Positions 1-8,891 are shown, numbered from the stretch's first letter. The stretch is 63,456 nt of DNA from JAUYIV01 sp035464675 (GCA_035464675.1 DATHSA010000031.1:1-63456); one strand, 5' to 3'. Numbers and translations are program-made. The notes: generated from the sequence alone by a model not told the origin.

Positions 1-868
1 CGAGACCGGGGCCGTGGAACTCGACGAACTTGCCCTCCACCCCGTGCTCCCGAAGCATCTGGGTGACCCGCAGCACGAGGTCGGTCGCAGTCGACCCGTC
101 TGGCAGGCGACCGGTCAGCTCGAAGCCGACGACTTCGGGCAGCAGCATGAAGATCGGCTGGCCGACCATCGCCGCCTCCGCTTCGATGCCGCCAACACCC
201 CAGCCGAGGACGCCGAGCCCGTTGATCATCGTCGTGTGCGAGTCGGTCCCGACGAGGGTGTCGGGGTAGAGCGCCTTTCCGTCGTCCCAGACCACCTTGG
301 CGAGGTACTCGAGGTTCACCTGGTGGACGATGCCCGTCGCCGGCGGAACCACGCGGAAGTTGTCGAAGGCCGATCGGCCCCATTTCAGGAACTCGTATCG
401 CTCACGGTTGCGCTCGAACTCCCGCTCGCTGTTGATCTTGAGGGCGAGGGGGGAGTTGAAGGCGTCCACCTGGACCGAGTGGTCGATGACGAGGTCGGCG
501 GGCACCAGGGGATTGACCCGTTTCGCCGAATCGGGATCGCCGGTCATGCGCACGATCGCCGATCGCATCGCCGCCAGGTCGACGACGGCGGGCACACCCG
601 TGAAGTCCTGGAGCAAGACCCGGGCCGGGCGGAACGCGATCTCGGTGTCCTCGACCTTGGCGGCGTCGTACTGGGCGGTGGCCTGGACGTCCTCGTCTCG
701 GACGACCACGCCGTCGTGGTTCCGCAGGACCGCCTCGAGCAGCACCTTGATCGAGTAGGGCATCGTGTCGAGGTCGGCGATCGAGGAGAGAGCGTCGAGG
801 CGGAAGACCTCACGCCCTCCGAGAGGGGTCTCGATGGCCTCACGCGCGCCGAAGGGGTCCTGCGTCAT
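1..868 (-). CDS. acnA: Aconitate hydratase, N-terminal part (cut by window edge)
   Basis: TCA-cycle aconitase interconverting citrate and isocitrate through a [4Fe-4S] cluster. The visible 289 residues read from an ATG at 868 (MTQDPFGAREA) and contain the aconitase-A signature VGTDSHTT, followed by GVGGIEAEAAM. The cluster cysteines would lie beyond the window start, so I cannot confirm them. The gene is divergent from lemA, with 111 bases between. The assignment is sure. The 3' end is missing only because the window starts inside the gene. Confidence 0.96.
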   Translation of the reverse strand, partial: MTQDPFGAREAIETPLGGREVFRLDALSSIADLDTMPYSIKVLLEAVLRNHDGVVVRDEDVQATAQYDAAKVEDTEIAFRPARVLLQDFTGVPAVVDLAAMRSAIVRMTGDPDSAKRVNPLVPADLVIDHSVQVDAFNSPLALKINSEREFERNRERYEFLKWGRSAFDNFRVVPPATGIVHQVNLEYLAKVVWDDGKALYPDTLVGTDSHTTMINGLGVLGWGVGGIEAEAAMVGQPIFMLLPEVVGFELTGRLPDGSTATDLVLRVTQMLREHGVEGKFVEFHGPGL

Positions 869-979
869 GGGCCTGAGTCTACGGGGGCCCCGGACGCTTC
901 CTGGGCCCGTCCAGCACGGGAGACGAGAAGTGGGAACCTGAACACCGGTCGAGGGTGTCGGCCTGATACCCTCCCGCCC

Positions 980-1528
980 ATGACGCTCATCATCATCATG
1001 GCGGTGCTCGCGGTACTGATCCTGGCGCTGATCGTCATCTACAACCGTCTCGTCAGGCTGCGCAACCGCACCGACAACGCCTGGTCCCAGGTCGACGTCC
1101 AGCTGAAGCGCCGGTACGACCTGATCCCGAACATCGTCGAGACGGTCAAGGGGTATGCCGCCCACGAGCGCCAGACCTTCGAGGACGTGGTCAGGGCGCG
1201 CGCCGCCGCCCAGGATGCCGCCACCGTCGAGGACCAGGCGCAGGCCGAGAACATGCTGACCGGCGCCTTGCGCCGGCTGTTCGCTCTCGCCGAGGCATAC
1301 CCGGAGCTGCGAGCCAGCGAGAACTTCCAGCGGCTGCAGCAGGAACTCGCCGACACCGAGAACAAGATCTCGGTGGCACGTCAGATCTACAACGACGCCA
1401 CCTTGACCTACAACAACTCGGTGCAGACGGTCCCCTCGAACCTCGTCGCATCGATGTTCGGCTTCCGGGCCCGGGCCTACTTCGAGATCGAGGACGACGC
1501 TCGGAGCGCACCGGACGTGAGCTTCTGA
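980..1528 (+). CDS. LemA family membrane protein
   Basis: A 182-residue LemA protein: one N-terminal transmembrane helix (about residues 2-21), then a long helical domain with the family core YNRLVRLRNR, NAWSQVDVQLKRRYDLIPN and TYNNSVQTVPSN. LemA proteins are envelope proteins of poorly defined function. The start is the ATG at 980. A TACCCT box at 967-972 lies 7 bases before it with no ribosome-binding site, so the mRNA is probably leaderless. It is followed after 8 bases by a DUF2207 gene, a common pairing that suggests joint function. Confidence 0.93.
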   Translation: MTLIIIMAVLAVLILALIVIYNRLVRLRNRTDNAWSQVDVQLKRRYDLIPNIVETVKGYAAHERQTFEDVVRARAAAQDAATVEDQAQAENMLTGALRRLFALAEAYPELRASENFQRLQQELADTENKISVARQIYNDATLTYNNSVQTVPSNLVASMFGFRARAYFEIEDDARSAPDVSF

Positions 1529-1536
1529 GACCCAGC

Positions 1537-3459
1537 ATGCGACACGCCGCGGGTCGCGGACGGCAGGCCCTGATCCGGCTCGGCCTCATCGCGCTGATCA
1601 CCGTATGGGTCGTAGGCTTCCTCGCCGTTCCCGCCCAGGCGCGCTTCTACCGCATCACCGATGCCCACGTCGTCATCACGGTCAACTCGGACGGATCACT
1701 CACGATCCGGGAGGACCTCACCTTTCTGTTCGACGGCTCGTACAGCGGCGCATACCGCGACATCCCGCTACGACTCAGCGAGCGCATGACCGACATCTCC
1801 GTCTCGGAGGGCGGAGTGCCGTTCGTGTCTGGTGCTCCCACCGAGCTGGGCTCATCGGGCGATCCGGGCAGCTATGGCGTCGAGAATCGCGACGGGACCA
1901 TGCGGATCGTGTGGCACTACCGCGCATCCGACGAGACCCGGGTATTCACCCTCGAGTACCGGCTGACCGGCGCCGCCGTCGCCTTCGACGACGTGGTGGA
2001 TGTGTACTGGCAGGTCTGGGGCGACCAGTGGACGTTTCCTCTCGAACGTCTGACCGCCGAAGTGATCCTTCCGCCAGCGACCGCCGCCGATGCCGGCGAC
2101 GTCCGCGTCTGGGGCCACCCGGCAATGGTGGAAGGCTCGACCTCCCTCGGCACGAGCGGGCTCGAGCCCACGCTCGCGGCCCAAGGCATCCCTTCCTATC
2201 AGTTCGTCGAGATGCGAGTGGTCTTCCCGACGGACTTGCTGGCCACCACGGAAGGGGCGCGCGTGGTGTCGGGCGACGGTTTCGCCGACATCCTCGCTCA
2301 AGAGGAGACGGAGTACGCCGGGGCATCACGCGACGCGATCATCGCCGCCGAACGGGCGCGCCGCCTCAGGTTCACCGCCGGGATCGCAGCTCTCTTCCTC
2401 ATCCCGATCCCCTTCGGCGTGTTCTGGGCATTCCGTCGATACGGGTCCGAGCCCAGGGTCGACTACGACCGCGAGTACGAGCAGGCGCCGCCGTCCGAGG
2501 ACCCGCCGGCCGAGGTGGGAGCCCTCGTTGCCCAGGGCGCCGCGGATGAGGCCGAGTTCACCGCCACCCTGTTCGACCTGATCAGGTCGGGGGTCCTCAC
2601 CGCCTCGCCGGTATCGATCGAGAAATCGACGTGGGCCGGGCTTCGCACGGAGCAGATCTCCGATCTCGAGATCGGCCTGGGCGAGACCGACAGGCAGCTG
2701 CGGGCATACGAGCGGTCGGTGCTCACCGTCGTCCAGCGCATACTGGAGGACGGGCCTCAGCCGTTGACGGCGTTCCGGAAGCACATCCGCGAGGATGCCG
2801 CAGAGAACGCCGCCACCTACAGGGTCTTCAAGGAGAAGGTCAACCAGGCGCTGGTGTCCGCCGGGCAGGTGAACGATCGGGCCCGGTACAGCGGTCCGGC
2901 GATCCTCGGCGTGCTGTTCGTGCTGATAGGCGCATTCGGGTACCTCGTCCTCGCCCCGATCCTTGCACGGTCGTCGGACCTGATCGACGAGGATCTGTTG
3001 CGCGGTGGGATCGTCGCCGTGACCGTGCTCGGCGTCGGGGTGTGCGTGGCCCTCGGCTTCCGTCACACGATGTGGGTCCGGCGGTCGGCTCGGGGCGCCT
3101 TGATGAACGCCCGTTGGCTTGCGTTCCGGCGCTACCTGCGCGACTTCAGCCGGCTCGAGGAGGCCCCACCGATGTCGCTCGCGCTGTGGGAGGAGTACCT
3201 GGTGTACGCCATCGCCCTCGGCGTGGCCGAGGACGTGCTCGAAGCCGCCCGACTCCACGCGCCGCCAGAACTCGAGCAGAGCGACCTCTACTGGTATGGG
3301 AGTCACGGGTACGGGGGACACTCGTCGAACGCCATCAGCGGCATCTCGTCGGCGCTCGACGGTGCGTTCACTCCTCCCTCCACGTCGAGCGGCGGCGGGG
3401 GCGGCTTCAGCGGCGGAGGCGGCGGTGGCGGGGGAGGCGGTGGCGGGGGAGCCTGGTGA
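1537..3459 (+). CDS. DUF2207 domain membrane protein
   Basis: A 640-residue envelope protein. It has a signal or anchor helix (about residues 12-32), an extracellular beta-rich DUF2207 domain starting FYRITDAHVVITVNSDGSL, a membrane helix near residues 275-295, and two more near 455-510. It ends in an extremely Gly/Ser-rich tail. Tails of this kind are frequent in DUF2207 proteins. It lies 8 bases after lemA, so the two are cotranscribed. The biochemical role is unknown. Confidence 0.88.
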   Translation: MRHAAGRGRQALIRLGLIALITVWVVGFLAVPAQARFYRITDAHVVITVNSDGSLTIREDLTFLFDGSYSGAYRDIPLRLSERMTDISVSEGGVPFVSGAPTELGSSGDPGSYGVENRDGTMRIVWHYRASDETRVFTLEYRLTGAAVAFDDVVDVYWQVWGDQWTFPLERLTAEVILPPATAADAGDVRVWGHPAMVEGSTSLGTSGLEPTLAAQGIPSYQFVEMRVVFPTDLLATTEGARVVSGDGFADILAQEETEYAGASRDAIIAAERARRLRFTAGIAALFLIPIPFGVFWAFRRYGSEPRVDYDREYEQAPPSEDPPAEVGALVAQGAADEAEFTATLFDLIRSGVLTASPVSIEKSTWAGLRTEQISDLEIGLGETDRQLRAYERSVLTVVQRILEDGPQPLTAFRKHIREDAAENAATYRVFKEKVNQALVSAGQVNDRARYSGPAILGVLFVLIGAFGYLVLAPILARSSDLIDEDLLRGGIVAVTVLGVGVCVALGFRHTMWVRRSARGALMNARWLAFRRYLRDFSRLEEAPPMSLALWEEYLVYAIALGVAEDVLEAARLHAPPELEQSDLYWYGSHGYGGHSSNAISGISSALDGAFTPPSTSSGGGGGFSGGGGGGGGGGGGGAW

Positions 3460-3464
3460 AGAGG

Positions 3465-3592
3465 GTTACCCGTTACCCGCTACCCGTACCCCGTGCCGCC
3501 GCATCGCACGGGTAACCGGTAACGGGAAACGGCCCGTACCCCGTGCCATCGCATCGCACGGGTAACCGGTAACGGGAAACGGGCAACGACTT
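3465..3592 (+). repeat. Heptamer-rich intergenic repeat with a 50-bp tandem duplication
   Basis: The segment begins with GTTACCC heptamers. A 50-bp unit (3483-3532) is then repeated immediately (3533-3582) with two mismatches. Each unit contains an inverted pair, CCCGTGC and GCACGGG, around a 9-base loop, followed by GGTAACGGG-type heptamers, so each can fold as a hairpin. It lies between the DUF2207 gene and mrp and ends close to the mrp -10 box. Confidence 0.85.
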
Positions 3593-3612
3593 TGCGCCGT
3601 TACCATCGGCCC

Positions 3613-4695
3613 ATGCCCACCGACTCCGACCTGTTCGACGCGCTCTCCGATGTCGTCGACCCCGATCTGCGGCGTTCGATCGGCGAGTTGGGGATGCTGC
3701 GCGAGGTCACCGTCGGCGATTCGAGGCTCGTGACCGTCGGGATCTCGGTTCCCAACGCCAACTGGGATGCTGAACCGTTGGGCCGGGCCATCGCCGGTGC
3801 CGCCAAGGCACGCGACGGAGTCGATGAGGTCCAGGTGGACGTCGCCATCCTCGACGAAGAGGCCCAGCACGCCCTGGCGAGCCGGCTGAAGGACGAGACC
3901 GCGATCGGTGGCGCGGGATCTCGCACCCGCGTCATAGCGGTGTCTTCAGGGAAGGGGGGCGTCGGAAAGTCCTCCGTGACCACGAACACCGCGGTGGCCC
4001 TCGCTCGCTCCGGGCACGATGTCGCCGTGATCGACGCCGACGTCTGGGGGTTCTCGATTCCCCGCATGCTCGGGATCGTCTCGCCCCCGCAGGCCGTGGC
4101 CGACCTGATAGTCCCGCCGAAGGCCCACGGGGTGCGCGCGATATCGATGGACTTCTTCGTGCCGGTCGACCAGGCCGTGGTGTGGCGGGGCCCCATGCTC
4201 CACAAGGCGCTCGAGCAGTTCCTCAACGACGTCTATTGGGACGAACCCGACTTCCTGCTCATCGACATGCCTCCCGGCACTGGAGATGTCGCCATTTCGA
4301 TCTCGCAGTTCCTGCCCAGGGCGCAGACCATCGTCGTGACGACACCGCAGCCGACGGCTCAGCGAGTCGCCAAGCGTGCCGCGGCGATGGCCGCCAAGGT
4401 GAATCAGGAGGTGCTGGGGGTCGTCGAGAACATGTCGTGGTTCACGGGCGACGACGGGAAGCGATACGAGATCTTCGGCGCGGGCGGTGGCACATCGCTC
4501 GCGGACGAGCTCGAGGTGCCGCTCCTGGGTCGGGTGCCGCTGCTACCGGCGATGCGAGAGGGCGCCGACCGCGGGGTGCCGGTGGCGGTCGCCGCCGAAG
4601 GCTCCGAGGCCGCCGGGGCGTTCGACGAGATCGCCCGGCGTATCGTCGACCTACGACCGCGGGTGCGAACCCATCCCGAGCTGATCATCAGGTGA
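3613..4695 (+). CDS. mrp: Mrp/ApbC-family Fe-S cluster carrier ATPase
   Basis: A 360-residue P-loop NTPase that loads iron-sulfur clusters onto apoproteins. It has an N-terminal MIP18/DUF59 domain (about residues 5-85), then a deviant Walker A SSGKGGVGKSS near residue 115 and the DMPPGTGD motif. The Cys-x-x-Cys of many Mrp proteins is absent: the matching segment reads ENMSWFTGDDGKRYEIFG, as I recall for mycobacterial Mrp. The start is the ATG at 3613. TACCAT at 3601-3606 lies 6 bases upstream, indicating a leaderless message. An upstream in-frame ATG would lie inside the promoter. Confidence 0.93.
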   Translation: MPTDSDLFDALSDVVDPDLRRSIGELGMLREVTVGDSRLVTVGISVPNANWDAEPLGRAIAGAAKARDGVDEVQVDVAILDEEAQHALASRLKDETAIGGAGSRTRVIAVSSGKGGVGKSSVTTNTAVALARSGHDVAVIDADVWGFSIPRMLGIVSPPQAVADLIVPPKAHGVRAISMDFFVPVDQAVVWRGPMLHKALEQFLNDVYWDEPDFLLIDMPPGTGDVAISISQFLPRAQTIVVTTPQPTAQRVAKRAAAMAAKVNQEVLGVVENMSWFTGDDGKRYEIFGAGGGTSLADELEVPLLGRVPLLPAMREGADRGVPVAVAAEGSEAAGAFDEIARRIVDLRPRVRTHPELIIR

Positions 4696-4709
4696 TGGCT
4701 GCCCGGCGA

Positions 4710-4744
4710 CGGGTGACGGATGACGGGTCACGGGTAACGGGTAC
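4710..4744 (+). repeat. Five in-phase heptamers running into a -10 box
   Basis: Five consecutive 7-bp units read CGGGTGA, CGGATGA, CGGGTCA, CGGGTAA and CGGGTAC. The last unit supplies the TAC of the TACGAT -10 box (4742-4747) of the DUF3107 gene, so repeat and promoter are physically merged. Confidence 0.85.
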
Positions 4745-4753
4745 GATCTCGCC

Positions 4754-5005
4754 ATGCCGAGTACGACGCCAGCCAAGAAGACCCGGGTGAAGATCGGGAT
4801 CACCTACGCGCCACGCGAGATCGACATCGACGTGACCGATGGCGAAGCCTTCATGGAGGAGTTCGAGCAGGTGGTCACCGGGGCCGACAAGGTGTGGTGG
4901 ATCAGCGACCAGGAGGGTCACCGACACGGCATCGTCGTCGACAAGATCGCCTACGTCGATGTCGAGCCCGAGCGCGAGCGGATGGTCGGCTTCGGATCGA
5001 CCTGA
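4754..5005 (+). CDS. DUF3107 family protein
   Basis: A small 83-residue cytoplasmic protein matching the actinobacterial DUF3107 family: VKIGITYAPREIDIDV at the start and VVDKIAYVDVE near the end, with a beta-alpha-beta look. Function is unknown. It probably starts a leaderless transcript, with TACGAT 6 bases before the ATG. The codon bias is normal for the region. It is convergent with whiB, 58 bases away. Confidence 0.85.
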   Translation: MPSTTPAKKTRVKIGITYAPREIDIDVTDGEAFMEEFEQVVTGADKVWWISDQEGHRHGIVVDKIAYVDVEPERERMVGFGST

Positions 5006-5063
5006 GGCGGGGCGGGCGCGCGCCGATCCAGCCTTTCGGCGAGTGGTGGCGAGGGGCTGAGCC

Positions 5064-5330
5064 CTAGGACGCGCGCTTGCGGCGCTCGGCGAGCCAGCGC
5101 TTGCGCAGCCGGCGACGCTCGTCCTCGGCGTAGCCACCCCAGACCCCGGCCTCCTGGTTGGTCTCCAGCGCGTAGTTCAGGCACTCCTCCTGCACGGGGC
5201 ACTGGGCGCAGATGGCCTTGGCGGCCTCGATCTGCTCGATGGCGGGTCCGGTGGTACCGATCGGGAAGAAGAGGCTCGGCTCCGAGTCCCGGCACGCGGC
5301 GAGCTCTCTCCAATCGGTGATGGTCAGCAT
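5064..5330 (-). CDS. whiB1: WhiB1-type iron-sulfur transcriptional regulator
   Basis: An 88-residue WhiB protein that binds a [4Fe-4S] cluster and the principal sigma factor to regulate transcription. Cluster ligands are C13, C41, C44 and C50. The G[VI]WGG turn (GVWGG) and the basic C-terminal DERRRLRKR follow. The spacing and the text DWRELAACRD, LFFPIGTTGPA and CAQCPVQEEC resemble the WhiB1 class. I chose the ATG at 5330, preceded by GGAGGA. An earlier ATG at 5393 overlaps the promoter -10 and cannot be used. Confidence 0.95.
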   Translation of the reverse strand: MLTITDWRELAACRDSEPSLFFPIGTTGPAIEQIEAAKAICAQCPVQEECLNYALETNQEAGVWGGYAEDERRRLRKRWLAERRKRAS

Positions 5331-5392
5331 GAGATGTCCGTTTCCTCCTCCGAATGCCCCGTGAATGTGAAACCCTTCACAAGGCTCCCGCA

Positions 5393-5421
5393 AACCTAGG
5401 CGCAGTGAACCCGGGGGTCAA
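5393..5421 (-). promoter_or_regulatory. whiB promoter
   Basis: Read on the minus strand, TTGACC (5421-5416) is followed after exactly 17 bases by TAGGTT (5398-5393), a good housekeeping-sigma promoter. The predicted start site near 5386 gives a leader of about 55 bases carrying the Shine-Dalgarno sequence. The surrounding 5,340-5,520 stretch is visibly less GC-rich than its neighbours. Confidence 0.7.
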
Positions 5422-5523
5422 GGGGTTTTTTGGCGTGTTCCCTGACAACATCGGCACCAAACCCTTTTCTTCCACCCTTTTCCGGCGGGACACTCTGGAT
5501 GCTGGATTACCCTTTCGCCCGCC

Positions 5524-5985
5524 ATGTCGATCCATGACGAAATGTCCGCCGAGTTGAAGGACGCCATGAAGGCGCGCGATCGAAATCGCCTCGATGTGAT
5601 TCGCCAGATCGAGAGCGAGGTCTCCCGTGCTCGAAGCGAGCCAGGGTTCACCGGGGAGGCCGACGACGCCCTGTATCGATCGGTCATTTCGACCTACGTG
5701 AAGAAGATGGAGAAGGCCCGCGAGGAGTTCCGGTCCGCCGGTGAGCGGGGACAGGATGCCGTCGAGAAGCTCACCTTCGAGATCGAGTACCTCGCCCGGT
5801 GGCTTCCCTCCACCCTCGGTGAGGAAGAGACGCGCATGGTGGTCGACATCGCCATCAAGGAGCTTCGAGCCGATGATCCGAAGCAGGCCGGCCAGGTGAT
5901 CGGTCACATCATGAAGAAGGGACCGCTCGGCGTCGACGGGGCGACGGTCAGCCGGCTGGTCAGGGAGGCGCTGGGCGACGGGTGA
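5524..5985 (+). CDS. GatB/YqeY domain protein
   Basis: A 153-residue helical YqeY-family protein, related to the tail domain of GatB. The text LKDAMKARDRNRLDVIR and LPSTLGEEE is typical. A free-standing YqeY may act with tRNA-dependent amidotransferases, but its role is not settled. It ends in an ATGA-like overlap (4 bases) with the DNA ligase gene, so the two are translationally coupled. Confidence 0.92.
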   Translation: MSIHDEMSAELKDAMKARDRNRLDVIRQIESEVSRARSEPGFTGEADDALYRSVISTYVKKMEKAREEFRSAGERGQDAVEKLTFEIEYLARWLPSTLGEEETRMVVDIAIKELRADDPKQAGQVIGHIMKKGPLGVDGATVSRLVREALGDG

Positions 5986-6926
5986 AGCCTCCCCGGTATG
6001 AGCCCATGCTGGCCACGCGGTGGCCACGGCCCTTCTCCGACGACGGCTGGCTCTTCGAGCCGAAGTGGGATGGCATTCGAGGCATAGTCATCTGGGACGG
6101 ACGCGACATCTCGATCCGCACCCGGAACGACACCGAGGTCTCGGATCGGTATCCGGAGCTCGCGGACCCGGGCGGTTTCCGGCCTTGCGTGTTCGACGGC
6201 GAGATCGTCGCCTTCGACGACCGAGGACGTCCTTCGTTCGAGCGGCTCCAGCAGCGGATGCACCGCACCGGGGGGCGCGGTGCGGCCCATGGCGTCGGGT
6301 TCATCGCATTCGACCTCCTCCACGACGGTGAACCGTTGCTCTCGGCCCCGATGGAGGAGCGCATCGCCCGCCTGGAGGCCCTGGGCCTCCGGCCGCCATA
6401 CGCGACGGTGGCGCCGCGCCAGGGTGCGGGTGAGGCGCTCTGGGAACTCGTGGTCGACCGCGACCTCGAAGGGATGGTCGCCAAGAGACTGGGGAGCCCC
6501 TACCGGCCAGGTGTGCGTAGCCCTGACTGGCGCAAGATCCACCATCTCCACACGGTCAAGGCGGTCGTCGGCGGCTTCACCCCGGGTGAGCGCGGGCGGG
6601 CGGCGACGTTCGGTGCGCTCCTGGTGGGCCTCCGCGACGGAGTGGCTCTGCGATGGATCGGAGCCGTTGGCACCGGGTTCTCCGACCAGGCGCTCGGCTC
6701 GATCCGTGAGTCGCTCGACGAGATCAGGGTGGAGGGTTCTCCATTCCATCACGATCCCGAGATTCCCAAGGCGACCTGGGTGGAGCCGCGCCTGGTCGCC
6801 CTGGTCGAGTATGCGAACTGGACGGCAGCAGGCCGTCTGCGCCGTCCGGTCTTCAAGGGGTTCACCGACGACGATCCCGAGGGGATCACGTGGGAGGCGG
6901 AAGGCCCGCTGGAGGGTCGCGAGTAG
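5982..6926 (+). CDS. ATP-dependent DNA ligase (LigC/LigD ligase-domain type)
   Basis: A 314-residue ATP-dependent DNA ligase. The nucleotidyltransferase motif I is EPKWDGIRG with K28 as the adenylated lysine. Motif III-like FDGEIVAF, motif IV-like EGMVAKR and motif V-like WRKIHHLHTVKAVVGG follow, then an OB-fold region. The length fits a ligase without polymerase or nuclease domains. It uses a GTG start and overlaps yqeY by 4 bases. A Ku gene lies 1 kb downstream on the other strand, which points to a non-homologous end-joining role. Confidence 0.92.
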   Translation: MKPPRYEPMLATRWPRPFSDDGWLFEPKWDGIRGIVIWDGRDISIRTRNDTEVSDRYPELADPGGFRPCVFDGEIVAFDDRGRPSFERLQQRMHRTGGRGAAHGVGFIAFDLLHDGEPLLSAPMEERIARLEALGLRPPYATVAPRQGAGEALWELVVDRDLEGMVAKRLGSPYRPGVRSPDWRKIHHLHTVKAVVGGFTPGERGRAATFGALLVGLRDGVALRWIGAVGTGFSDQALGSIRESLDEIRVEGSPFHHDPEIPKATWVEPRLVALVEYANWTAAGRLRRPVFKGFTDDDPEGITWEAEGPLEGRE

Positions 6927-6982
6927 CAGCACACAGGAGCATCCAGAGCCGGAGCGTCGTACCATCCGCGCCGGAGGGGGTC

Positions 6983-7909
6983 ATGGATCGGCAGAAGTCC
7001 TACGGCGTCGGCCTTCCCGATCGCGTCACTCTCGCCGCCTTCTCGGCAGCGGTTCTCATAGGTGGCGTCAACTTCGTGGCTGTGCGCTATTCCAACCGCG
7101 AGTTGGAGCCGCTCTTCGGTGCAGGCGTCCGGTTCGGGGCCGCTGCGCTGTTGTTCCTGGTCTACATGGTGATGCGGAGGATCCATCTGCCTCGGGGACG
7201 CGAGTTCGGTGTGGCTGCGGCGTACGGCGTCCTCGCCTTCACGGTGAGTTACGCCGCCGCCTACTGGGCGTTGCAGGAGCTGTCGGCAGGCGTCGCCGCG
7301 GTCGTGTTCGGTGCGACGCCACTCATCACGATCCTGCTCGCCGCACTGCACGGATTGGAGCGGATCAGCCGGAGGGGTCTGCTCGGAGCACTGATCGCCG
7401 TTGCGGGTATCGCCGTGCTCGCCAACCCCGGGAGCTCGTCGGTGCCCTTGTTGCGCCTTGCCGCAGTTCTGGTGGCGTCGGTCGCGGCTGCCGAGTCGTC
7501 GGTGATCATCAAGATGACGCCGCCCACCAATCAGGTGGCCACCAATGCGACGGCGATGGGCATCGGGGCGGCCCTGCTGCTGTCACTCTCCGCCGTCGCC
7601 GGCGAAGCGTGGTTGATTCCGCGGGAAACAGCCACCTGGGTCGCCCTTCCCTACCTGGCCGCGCTGGGCTCGGTCGGCCTGTTCGGCTTGATCCTGTTCA
7701 CACTCGGCCGATGGACGGTCTCCGCGGTCGCCTACATGACGCCGCTGTTCCCGGTGGTGGCGATGATCGCCGGAGCAGTCATCGCCGGTGAGGAGATCAC
7801 TGTGACCGGCGTGATCGGCGGTGCGATCGTCATCTTTGCGGTGTATGTGGGGGTGGTGTGGAAGCCCCGACGGCGCCGGATGGCCGAACCCCGACCGGCG
7901 GAGAACTGA
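6983..7909 (+). CDS. EamA/DMT-family permease
   Basis: A 308-residue inner-membrane protein with about ten hydrophobic helices in two EamA repeats, for example the segment ending GLFGLILFTLGRWTVS. It belongs to the drug/metabolite transporter superfamily; the substrate cannot be inferred. The start at 6983 is preceded by GGAGGGGG. In-frame upstream residues are Arg/Ser-rich and come from the overlapping ligase gene, so I excluded them. It ends 46 bases from the convergent ku gene. Confidence 0.9.
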   Translation: MDRQKSYGVGLPDRVTLAAFSAAVLIGGVNFVAVRYSNRELEPLFGAGVRFGAAALLFLVYMVMRRIHLPRGREFGVAAAYGVLAFTVSYAAAYWALQELSAGVAAVVFGATPLITILLAALHGLERISRRGLLGALIAVAGIAVLANPGSSSVPLLRLAAVLVASVAAAESSVIIKMTPPTNQVATNATAMGIGAALLLSLSAVAGEAWLIPRETATWVALPYLAALGSVGLFGLILFTLGRWTVSAVAYMTPLFPVVAMIAGAVIAGEEITVTGVIGGAIVIFAVYVGVVWKPRRRRMAEPRPAEN

Positions 7910-7955
7910 GTACACGACCCCGTCCACCCCCCGCGTCGGTCCGCGGGAGCATGCC

Positions 7956-8747
7956 CTACCCCGCCTTGCGCTTCTCCTTCGTGGCCTCGACGCTCGCCTT
8001 GAGGGCCTCCATCAGGTCGACGACGCCGGCGGGCTGCTCGGCTTCGGCGGGGCTGACGATCTCCTCACCCTCCAGCTTCCGCTGGGCGAGCTCCTCGACC
8101 GCCTCTCGTGACACATCCACCCACTGAGTGGGATCGAAGGGTGCGGTGAGGTTGTCGATGATCATCTGCGCCATCTTCACCTCTTCGGCCCGGATCTCGA
8201 CTTCCTCCTCCAACTCCTCGAAGGCGGGCTCGCGGATCTCGTCCGGCCAGAACATCGTCTCCATGACCAGGACGCCTTCGTCGGCTCGGAGGGTGGCCGG
8301 GTACTCGCGATCTCTGATCGCGACCCTGGCGAGCCCGACCATGTCCTTGTCCTCGAGCGCGGACATCAGTATCCGGTAGGCCTTGATGCCGGACTTCTCG
8401 GGCGACAGGTAATACGAGGCGCGGTAGTAGATCGGGTCGATCTCCTCGGTCTTGACGAACTGGACCACGTCGACCATCCCCGAGCCCTTCGACTTGAGTG
8501 CCGCCTCGAGCTCCTCGTCGGTGAACACGACGTAGCGATCCTTCTCGAACTCGTAGCCCTTGACGATGTCCTCGTACTCGACCTCCTGCTCATCGCTCTC
8601 GGCCACCCGCTTGTAGCGGATGCGCGAATGGTCGCCCGATCGGAGCTGGCGGAACTTGGGGCGCTTGTCCTCGGTCGCCGTGTAGAGGCCGACCGGGATC
8701 GTGACCAGTCCGAAGGAGATGGCGCCTTTCCATATGGGACGCGGCAT
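7956..8747 (-). CDS. ku: Ku DNA end-binding protein
   Basis: A 263-residue bacterial Ku, the homodimeric ring that binds double-strand breaks and recruits ligase in end joining. It starts at the ATG at 8747 with MPRPIWKGAISFGLV, the conserved N-terminus of bacterial Ku, and keeps YYLSPEK and the MVDLMEAL-like tail region (VVDLMEALKASVE). It is near full length. It sits close to the ATP-dependent ligase at 5982, which together make a minimal NHEJ set. No LigD polymerase is in the window. Confidence 0.96.
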   Translation of the reverse strand: MPRPIWKGAISFGLVTIPVGLYTATEDKRPKFRQLRSGDHSRIRYKRVAESDEQEVEYEDIVKGYEFEKDRYVVFTDEELEAALKSKGSGMVDVVQFVKTEEIDPIYYRASYYLSPEKSGIKAYRILMSALEDKDMVGLARVAIRDREYPATLRADEGVLVMETMFWPDEIREPAFEELEEEVEIRAEEVKMAQMIIDNLTAPFDPTQWVDVSREAVEELAQRKLEGEEIVSPAEAEQPAGVVDLMEALKASVEATKEKRKAG

Positions 8748-8891
8748 GAGGCTCCGGTTTCGCGTTCTCGAATGATACGCCGCATCCGGTTGCCAGCAGT
8801 CGTCACGGCACCGGGAATCTGAGGGCCAGGCTCGTGCTGGCGCTGCGTCCCGCAACGCAACGGGAGTAGGGTCCCGCTTCAGGAGGTGCCA

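Noticed and set aside
14..979. Long plus-strand frame upstream of lemA, joined to it in frame
   Set aside because: It is antisense to aconitase, and its product is rich in Arg/His/Asp without family motifs. LemA begins at the ATG at 980.
3465..3592. Rho-independent terminators
   Set aside because: The stems lack U-tracts, and similar elements occur inside the atp operon and in promoters, so a general terminator role is not supported.
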